A stretch of DNA of 64,000 nt from Arenicola marina (taxonomy: Eukaryota > Annelida > Polychaeta > Arenicolidae): the NCBI GenBank assembly GCA_964019135.1, contig OZ025260.1, positions 14,130,254 to 14,194,253 on the forward strand. Direction: 5' to 3'. A program made the position numbers and the translations under genes. Position 1 is the stretch's first letter; the number at the start of each line of letters is the position of its first letter. The notes beneath the pieces were generated by a model. It did no database searches, was not told the origin of the DNA, and saw only the letters and a program-made list of their open reading frames with translations. Below are positions 55,814-64,000 of the stretch, in pieces.

Positions 55814-58059
55814 CGCTTCCAACTGATGCGCTCAAGAATATCTGCAGTAGGTTTCCGTTCTTTAAAAGGCCCGCTATAACATAAAAAAAACCCACCACCA
55901 ATCACCTTGGTGGTAAGTGCACCTTTTAAACTTCAATTTGGATTAGGCAAGCTTTAACATTTTCAAATTACATTTCTTTGGTAACCCGGGTTGAATGTGT
56001 GTCCCCGGGGTAAGCCGAATGCGCCCATTACTCTTCTGTGTCCCTCGCGACAAGTCTTTCGCTCGGGTCTGATGCCCGCGCATTCGGGACACGCGTGACA
56101 AGATGGCGGCTGATGTACTATAGTCGGCACAGAAAATATCTGTCGCCTCCGTTTTATAATTAATTGCCAGGCTTAAAATGAGTTGATGTTTGGTAGCTTG
56201 CACCAGAGTTCCAACAGAATTGCTTACTCACTCTTTCTGTAAAGAGGACTCAACTCTTCCCAAAAGGATTACTTTGAGCTAATGATGCAGACCGGTGTCC
56301 CATGCGGAGATGCCTCCTCCGTATCTATCATAATGGAACCGTACGAACCCATCGAGTGGAGAGTAAAAAAGGAAGAGTATTTCCGCATGTGCCGGGGTCT
56401 TCTGCCTAATTTGGTAAATTCGCAATGTCCACTTGCGAGTTTTCAGATAAGCAATAATAATGTTGAAGCCTATTTTAATACTCAATGCAATGGTCAGTCA
56501 AGCTCCATACGCAAAGTTATGTGCTGCTTGAAAGGGAAGATCACATGTAGATGGTAGGTTCCTCGGAACTGAGAAAGAAGTGATTTTGGTGCTTAGGTCA
56601 TTTTTACGCATATGAAGCGATGGGACCTCGGGCATCGCAAAGACAGGAAACCAAAGATACACTTTCTAAGTACTAGTATTTTACTGTAATATAGCCTTAA
56701 AACAATTTAGTACTAGTATTTTACTGTAATTTAGCCCTAAAGCAACTTACCCTTTACAATTTACTTGCGGCATGTAAATTAACGAAATCTAATTAATTGA
56801 TAAATAAGATCACACGAGTGCATAATATGTTGATGTTTTTTATTACCGAATAAGTTTCTGGCAAAACAAATAAAAAAAAACGTGAAAAGACAAACAGTAC
56901 AAGCATCCCAGGTGGACTATAACGCTTACTGAAGGTCACCTTCACATCTAACGATCGACAGAAGCAAAACACTTTGGATCAGACTGAATATAGTTACATA
57001 TCCATTTAGATATAAGTACGCTAAAGTTTCTTCTTTCTTGTCAATGTAACAATATGAAGCGATATAATGCTCATTTATAATATTATTATATCAATTTCAA
57101 GCATCAACAACTTTTGAACAACACTAAAAAAAATCGGTATATTGAAGTCAAGCTGTTCTGTACACGGCTGAGTGAGAAAGATCCCCACAACAAATTGTGT
57201 GGTATCGGCACTGAAGCAGCATATATTCAGGGTGCGGAGAGTCATAACAGGGGTAAGTGTCTGCTTAAAGCGCGCTCTGGGATTTCACATTGCTTTTCTA
57301 GCTAACTGGTCATGCTTCCTGTGGCTAAGGCAGCAGTCATACCCAGCGTCAAACGGTCAGCTGCGGGGCGAAAACACCAACTATTGACAGTCGTTCTTCC
57401 ATGCTAGGGCGAACCGTTCAACGAAGCTCACGTATGACTCACGCCTAACATTTACTGCAATAACCCTGTCGTGGACTCGAACATGGAAGTTGAAGCCTAT
57501 TGATGGAGGTTTTCAAAATGTCGCCCAGCGGAAAGTCCAGTGTTACTAAACTTCTTTGTGACTACACTAATATATTTATATATATATACAGGTCATTTTG
57601 TACGCTGTGGATATAACGTGTGCATACATGCTATATACCCTTGCGTTAGGAAAGCATCAGCTCCACAAGGTCGCACTTCAAATGGGACTTGTGTTGCGAG
57701 TAACGCGATTACTTCGAATATACAATCACAGATACTTGATACCAGTAAAGTTTGCCTTACAGTAATATTCCAAACTGCAATTTCTGGACGCTCGAGTGTA
57801 AAGAATAGTCAACAACCGATTAGGGCCTAATTTCAATATTTGGATTAAACTTAAGTTTCCATAATGCTCTCTATCCAACGGTAACCGTTTCTGACGAATG
57901 GCAATTCAAAACAGCATGAGACCCCCCCCCCCCCACCCACCCCCAATAACAATATAGAATCCTTCACCCCCCTCCCACCCACCCACCCCACACGGCGGAC
58001 AGCCATGAAGCTTCCTGTAAGGGACGCCACGCGTCACGTGATCATTCCCAGGATGCACT

Positions 58060-58250
58060 TCACAAGGCCATGGTGACTGCCAGCACCAGAGCGCACAGCG
58101 TCGTGGCCACGCCGCTTCCAATATGGCGGACGGCGGCCGAGACGGGGGAATCGGAGACGTCGAGGACCATGTCCACGACGTGCAGGACTCCGTTCGGCAA
58201 TGGGACGTCCGCCTTGGTCACGGTCGACTTGTCATTCACTTTCACCACAT
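58060..58250 (-). CDS. Last exon of a fasciclin (FAS1)-domain protein, partial
   Basis: On the minus strand an acceptor TCGACAG|ATGTGG leads into about 63 codons ending at TGA (58060-58062). The first part, VVKVNDKSTVTKADVPLPNG then VLHVVDMVLDVS, fits the conserved H2 end of FAS1 domains (usually NG-V-x-HVID-x-VL). It is followed by a hydrophobic tail (TTLCALVLAVTMAL), as in GPI-anchored or membrane-bound family members. FAS1 proteins act in cell-matrix and cell-cell adhesion. Upstream exons are not in the window. A retrotransposon starts within eight bases of this acceptor, so the gene may be disrupted here. It converges tail to tail with the MTUS-like gene. Confidence 0.6.
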
Positions 58251-60889
58251 CTGTCGAGGTGAACGCATTGCACAGTGACATAGATATGGTACCTACGTGA
58301 GATTTTAATGCGAGAATAGGCTTACGACAGGATTTTATTGATGACAGTGTGAAAAATATGGCAAATATGGATTGGTACATACCAGATGTGTTCAATATCA
58401 GGCAAACGTCCAAGGACGAAACCATTAACGCGTTTGGCATAAGCCTCCTCGAGCTCTGCCGGGAAACTGGCTTACATGTGCTAAACGGCAGAAAAGGTAA
58501 TGTTAAAGCAGGAGAATTCACAAATATTACGGAATCCGGTTGTAGTGTTATAGATTTTGTAATAGTCTCAAGCACACTCTATGGGCAAATATCTCACTTC
58601 GAAGTAGCCAATATGATGGATATATCTACGCACGGGCATTTACCATTAGTCTTTCACATTAACACGGATGCTCAAATGGAAAAAAAACAAAGTGATGCTG
58701 GATGCGCTTCTGATATAGAATTTAGATTGAAATGGAATGACACAGAAACGGAACGGTTTTTGAATCAACTGCAGGGCGAAGAGTGTATGGTTAAGCTGGC
58801 TGCCTGCGTGCAGCAGGTTTATACGCAGAACGCAGATGATGGGCTAACATTACTCTCTGAAGCTTTATATCTTGCGAGTAATAATATGAAGCGTAGAGGA
58901 CCTGGGCATCGCGATAAGGTAACGCAAAATCAACCGAAGTGGTGGGATACTGAGTGTCTTGTAGCTAAGCAAAATAAGTACGAAGCTCTTAACAAGTTCT
59001 GGCGATAAAAATGATACACAATCATATGAGCAATACAAAAGTACCAGGAATGAATTTAAGACTAAATGTCGCGAGAAAAAGCTGCTGTATAGCTCCCGTA
59101 TGAGTGAAGAATTGCTTCAATCTAGTAACAATCCTAGCAAATTCTGGTCCGAAATTCGAAACATGCAAGCGACTACAAGAAACGTGTGTAACGTTGACAG
59201 AAGCACTTGGTTTGAGCACTTCGAGTCGTTGTTAAATCAACGTACGGTTATGGATGACGAAATGCGAGAGGAGCGGTAACTTATCTAGATAATCATGATC
59301 GGAATTGTGACGGATGTAACATCAATGTTAGTAATGTATATGGACCAGTAGATCATCTCAATCGCGAAATAGAAGAAAACGAAGTTCTAAGTTGCCTACA
59401 ATCTCTTCCTAATGCGGCGGGGCCTGACGGGATTCCTAACGAAATACTAAAGGTTGCCGCCCCAATATTGACTCCATATTTAACCGTACTGTTCAATCAA
59501 ATACTAGACTCCGGAGCTTTCCCCTCACAGTGGGGCAATGCAATATTATGCCCAATACATAAGCGTGGTTCTCGAAACGATCCTGACAATTACAGAGGTA
59601 TATCTCTGATATCTTCGTTATGTAAAGTGTTTACTAGCATCTTAAATAAGCGATTAACTGTATGGGTTGAACAAAATGTTCTCATTGCGGAGGAACAAGC
59701 CGGCTTCAGACGTGGCTATAGTACAATAGACCAAATATTTGTGTTACAAAGCATAATTAAAAAATACCTATGCAAGAAAAATGGAAGATGCTATGTTTTA
59801 TTTATTGACTTTTCGAAGGCGTTTGACTCTGTCCCACATAGCTTACTGTGGTATACCCTGCTCAAAGATGGGCTCCATGGAAAGATTATTAACGTGTTGA
59901 GATCCATGTACTCTAATATCCGATCGTGTTAGAACTGAAAAAGGTCTCACTGATTATTTCACGTGTACTGTTGGAGCCAGGCAAGGTTGCATGTTAAGTC
60001 CCCTTCTCTTTTCATTATATATAAACAATATTATAGATATGCTACAGATAAAAGGAGACCGTGGAATCTACATAAGTGAAAACGCAGTTAATATTATGTT
60101 GTTAATGTACGCTGATGATCTGGCACAGTGCAGCGATACAGTGGGGAGACTGCAGCACATGATTAATACATTGGGTGATTTTTGTACAAAGTGGGCGATG
60201 CGTGTGAACCTTGAAAAAACCAAAGTTGTATTTCGCAGAGGAGGACGCGTCAAGAAAAGTGAGCAGTGGTATTTGCAAGGTCAGCCGCTAGAGGTTGTTT
60301 CGTGCTACAAATATCTAGGCCTAGTTATGTCTTCAACACTGTCGTGGTCAAAAGCGGTGGACACATTAGCCTGTCAGGCAATTAAGCTGCTCTTGCTGAA
60401 TGTGGTCGACATGTACTAGCGGTGGAGCAAAATTTGAAATGTATTAAGTATTGGCTACGAATATTAAAGATGCCCACAAGCAGATATACTAGATCTTGCT
60501 ACGATATGCTGAAGGATTTTGACGAACACGGAAAACTGACGTGGGCCTCTACCGTAAGACAATTGTTGGTGACAAATGGATATGGGGTGGTATGGCTGCA
60601 GCAATCAGTCGGAGATGAAAGTTAAGACAATCATATATAGATGTAACTTACGGATCGAATAACTCTTCACAACTTTTTGTAAAATTAATGAAAGCCCACA
60701 ATAAGCAAGAAATACTGAACTTATCTATTTATTTATTCAAGGCAGAGATATTGCACCAAACAAACGTTGAAATTTAACCTGTATATACCCTGTTGCACCC
60801 TATTAATTATGTTATACCCTGTATGTACTATGGGTCTGATGGCCTCTTATACTAAATAAACTTACTTACTTACTACTTACATCTGTCGA
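58247..60889 (+). mobile_element. 5'-truncated non-LTR retrotransposon with 11-bp target-site duplication
   Basis: The body is 58258-60878, flanked by ACATCTGTCGA at 58247-58257 and 60879-60889. It starts inside the endonuclease domain and ends ACTAAATAAACTTACTTACT, a simple-repeat tail as in many LINEs. It carries a YADD reverse transcriptase. The clade is not assigned. Confidence 0.93.
58259..60625 (+). pseudogene. Decayed LINE ORF: endonuclease C-terminus and reverse transcriptase
   Basis: Frame 1 (58259-59008, one TGA at 58298) holds the end of an AP-like endonuclease: DFNARIG, then SVIDFVIVS and the SxHxPL-type motif THGHLPLVF. The frame changes near 59005, near 59279, near 59925 and again near 60415. 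The reverse transcriptase runs through AGPDGIPNE, PIHKRGSRNDPDNYRGISL, AGFRRGYS, FIDFSKAFDSVPH, GARQGCMLSPLLFSLYINN and the active-site YADD near 60109. It ends in the LINE C-terminal region with YWLRILKMP and CYDMLK. With four frame breaks it cannot be active. Confidence 0.92.
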
Positions 60890-60937
60890 TCGAGGCAACA
60901 TTCACTTTTAAATTGGTACATTGTATTAATGGGTTTG
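60890..60937. other. Junction between LINE target site and duplicated MTUS tail
   Basis: 48 bases that before the LINE insertion continued the fasciclin locus. The minus-strand sequence just before the target site is GAATGTTGCCTCGATCGACAG. At 60938 it switches abruptly to MTUS last-exon sequence. Confidence 0.7.
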
Positions 60938-61303
60938 ATGATGCGCCGCTCCATCAGCCACTCGCCCACCGGCAGCGAGGCCTCCGCCGCCGCCAGCACC
61001 CCGGAACCCTTCCGCCGGCGCCGCTCACCCATGCCCCCCTCCTCCCCGCGCACCCCCAACGGCAGCGCCACCGGCATCCCCTACCCCACCCACAGCAGTC
61101 CCAATGGTGTCAGGGGAGGGGGCGGGGGTGGGGGTGGGCAGGCGGACCGCTCCACGGGGTCAGCCGGATCCGGGTCCGGGTCCGGGTCCGGGTCTGGGTC
61201 GGCGCCTCGGTCGGGACTCCGCCGATCCGGAACTTACGAACTGCTGAATAAAGACTTCGACGAGGACGCCTGCCCGAACGGGGAGGATCAGCAACGGCGC
61301 TGA
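60938..61303 (+). pseudogene. Duplicated 3' three quarters of the MTUS last exon
   Basis: Identical in frame to 51698-52057 from the codons for MMRRSISHSPTGS to the same stop. It has a 6-base longer Gly-Ser tract and a few substitutions (some silent, one Gly to Arg, one Val to Ala). The coiled-coil start of the exon and its acceptor are missing, so it cannot be spliced as the original is. Confidence 0.88.
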
Positions 61304-64000
61304 CCTGGGTCATAACCACTTGTCGGCCTTGACCCCGGTCGGCCATGACCCCTTGTCGGCCTTGACCCCTTGTCGGCCTTGACCCCTTGTCGGCCAAGAC
61401 CCCGGTCGGCTGTAGTTGACGCCGCGGCTGGCGCGGGTTGGTCCTTGCGTCTCCAGTGATCCATGGAATACCGACCCCGGTGACCTTGACCCCCAGGGTG
61501 TCGGGTAGAAGGAGACCCGAATGGGGTGTGGTCGCCGTGACCACTGATAGCTGAGTTTTTTTTTGCACGTCCAGATGAAATCTGTTTGAACAAAATCTAG
61601 TCCCCGGCTTTATATATCGGGTCGATACCCCTCAGGTCACACCGTCACACATCGAACGGGAACCCCCGGTCAATGCAAAAGCGTCCGGCGAAGGGAGGCC
61701 GACGGGTAATGGTAACAGAGTCGTGCGGAGGGAGGCCGACGGGTAATTGTAAGAGTGTCATTCGGAAGGGAGGACGACGGGTAATGGTAAGAGCATCATG
61801 CGGAGGGAGGACGACGGTTATTGGGTAACGGCATGATGCAGAGGGAAGCCGATTGGTAACGGTAACAGCATCATGCAGAGGGAGGCCGACGGGTAATTGT
61901 AAGAGCGGCCAGCGGATGGAGGACGATGGTAACGGCATGACGCGGAGGGAAGCCGATTGGTAATGGTAACAGCGTCATGCACAGGGAGGCCGACGGGTAT
62001 CGGTAACAGCATCATCACGGAGGGAGGCTGACGTTAGAATAGAAGAGCTTCAACCAGGGGATATATCGCTTTTTATATGTAAACCTCAAGGCGGAGATCT
62101 GTGCATATACATGTAAACAATGTCTTCACGTGCTTCGGATTATCCCCCGATTGGTGTCCTCATATACATATATAAACAACATTATGCAAATTAGTTCCCT
62201 GTTGACTTCGTAAGAGTGTCTGCGTCTCTGCTATTTGTTACTTTATTTCACGTCGAGCTCCCGAGCTAAGATACCTCATAGGCTGTTTTAGCACATCAGT
62301 CAAAAACAAAAAGGATGCTTCTAAAATAAGGAATCGCTGCACACAACGACCACCTGCCGACTGCGGGCCCATGAACCACCTATGAGTTCTGGCGACGTGT
62401 TCTGCGTGAGTGTCGTGTTGTCTCAGTCTTCTTGATGTCTCCGTATGGTGTCTATATCGTAAAGCACAGTGGATGTTCACTCACAGTGGGTAAGCAAGCA
62501 ACGTCGGCAAGTTAACGAAATGCTTTGTACAAAACTGGATGTCTTGTTTCCCAGCGTCTCTTCCCAACACGTCGGTTTGGTGTGTTTTGCCGCCTCCTGT
62601 GGTTACATTACATGTATGCTGAGTGATTACATGTACATTACAATCTATGGCGGGAACGTACTGGTGACCGACAGTCCTTTACAATGAATTTCATAACGGA
62701 TATTTAAAAAATCCGCCGAAATTGTCGTTAGACCTAACCCGCGAAGTAAAAAATGTTTTCCGTCGGTTGCGATAGCAACAGCGGACAGTTGTTAGGCTTC
62801 TAATGTCTCGTCGGCTTTCCTCTTAGACACGATGTCAATATGGCTGTAAAGGTTTAACGTTAAGTTCTAACATTATCCAGGGATATGTGTCAGAGATGTA
62901 CAGGTCTAAGAATAAGATACGTCCGACAAACCAGATTAATTACCACATGTAATGAATAACAGGTTCCCATGGCAACGATCATTGGCGCCAGATTTGATGT
63001 ATATTTCACGACCTGGTGTCACGCGACGATTTATATACGGTTGGGCCTATTCATTATAGCTGGGTGTTTAATAATATTCCCTGATAGGAGAATAGTGCAG
63101 TTATAATACAAGAGACGCTGATGTTGGCGGGATGAAGAGATTGGCTTTGTAAGAAGTGGCGATGTTCGTTGTAACGTATATTGTTGGTGACTTCAGTAAT
63201 CTGTACATACGGAGAGAGACACGTGTACTATGTATGTTATAAGTTATGTTCCTGTATTACACTTCTCTTCAGTTCGCAATTTGCAACTTCTTATGGTGCT
63301 TTCTTTTAAGAGAAAACGACGTTTCGATTTCACTTGAGTTCAGGACCTAGCGTTAGACACAAGTTAAAGGCACTCGTGCGTTATAGTTAGCTTTGCACAT
63401 GTTATGTTGATGAGTTATGTGGCTAAACTTGTTATCCTATCAGTTCTGTGGTTCTCTATTCTTTTGAATGACGGCATCATTCTGGCAGTGACATCCTGTC
63501 AACATTGGACACCTAGAGTTCTGTTTTGTGTGATATAATATATCACGTGTAAGTACACAATGCTAATTATTACATTACCTATAATAATGGTCTGTGCACT
63601 AGATACAGGGCTCTACGGGAGGGACATCATGGTCTGTAGACTGGAACGATCTCTTACAGTGACACCAATTGGTCAATGATCTCAGTGAATAATACACTAC
63701 ACATGTCACCACGATATAGCTGTTAGATGGTTAGACTCACCATGGCTGCTGGTCATTTAGGTAATTTAATTCCCGCTTTGTGTGTGCCTCGCCATCACGC
63801 GGTTAATATCCGATATCTTTAACATGTTCTGTTTCTAGTCTCTTCCCATGTCCCTGGTTGTATTGTAAAGGGGCATCGCCTCTGACTATTTCATTGGGAT
63901 GACATCATCACAAACGACTTTACCTATTGTCTTATATACCATTTGCGGGGAAGAGGTGCATTCTGTGACTTCTGGGATCTGTGACGTCACAACCCGTCTT
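61304..64000 (+). repeat. Duplicated 3' flank of the MTUS-like gene (copy 2)
   Basis: Alignable from end to end with 52058-54794, with scattered substitutions, a shorter TTGTCGGCC repeat block and a shorter poly-T. The match still holds at the right edge, so the duplication continues beyond the window. It includes the tandem array 61688-62038. Confidence 0.95.

Larger units (their letters stand above)
54795..58059. other. Intergenic region, no gene recognised
   Basis: AT-rich sequence with small frames that match nothing I know (for example one opening at 56282). An AATAAA is present at 55641-55646. TTTAGTACTAGTATTTTACTG recurs within 60 bases near 56670. C-rich tracts lie at 57918-57990. 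Copy 2 of this part, if duplicated, would fall outside the window. Confidence 0.5.

Noticed and set aside
56282..56557. 91-codon frame with normal-looking composition
   Set aside because: No recognisable domain, no splice context and no duplicate to compare. An overlapping minus-strand frame is equally open.
61110..61568. Minus-strand frame across the duplicated tail
   Set aside because: Antisense shadow of the Gly-Ser and TTGTCGG repeats, also present opposite the genuine last exon at 51714-52385.

Overview
The window is eukaryotic (animal) genomic DNA: short coding blocks with canonical GT/AG borders and matching phases, separated by introns full of tandem repeats, tRNA-derived SINEs, a MITE pair and a non-LTR retrotransposon. 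The GC- and CpG-rich, minisatellite-laden, highly polymorphic style fits a marine invertebrate. Amphioxus (Branchiostoma) is my best guess, but the sequence alone does not prove the species.

One gene fills most of it: the 3' part of a MTUS1/MTUS2-like (microtubule-associated scaffold / ATIP family) gene on the + strand. Thirteen coding exons can be joined with every phase matching: 1-116, 910-986, 2240-2390, 3725-3844, 29023-29267, 29623-29704, 30808-30966, 39288-39343, 39764-39869, 47480-47553, 48512-48730, 49767-49864, 51568-52057. They give 663 residues with no internal stop. About 190 residues are Ser/Pro/Lys-rich and disordered, followed by a long coiled coil and a basic Ser/Pro/Gly-rich tail. 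The N-terminus lies off the left edge. A small exon with its own ATG at 46787-46847 could start a 313-residue short form.

The introns are the unusual part. They carry over a dozen minisatellites, several starting or ending exactly at a splice site. Intron 7 holds an 8-kb, 24-bp CpG-dense array of about 330 copies. Intron 9 begins with a 41-bp array of about 57 copies in which each copy repeats the donor-like CAG|GTAGG and about 22 copies hold a full CRE (TGACGTCA). The intron 10 array is AG-free for 736 bases and repeats CTGAC branch-point motifs up to the true acceptor. The intron 11 array repeats the exon end plus the donor about 28 times. Intron 12 repeats CTGAC about 37 times.

Right of the gene lies about 6 kb of flank, then the last exon of a fasciclin-domain gene on the minus strand (58060-58250), so the two genes converge. 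A 5'-truncated non-LTR retrotransposon (58258-60878, 11-bp target-site duplication) sits at that exon's acceptor. From 60938 to the right edge is a second copy (about 98% identical) of 51698-54794: the last three quarters of the final MTUS exon plus its 3' flank. This is either a tandem duplication of about 9.24 kb or an uncollapsed haplotype in the assembly.
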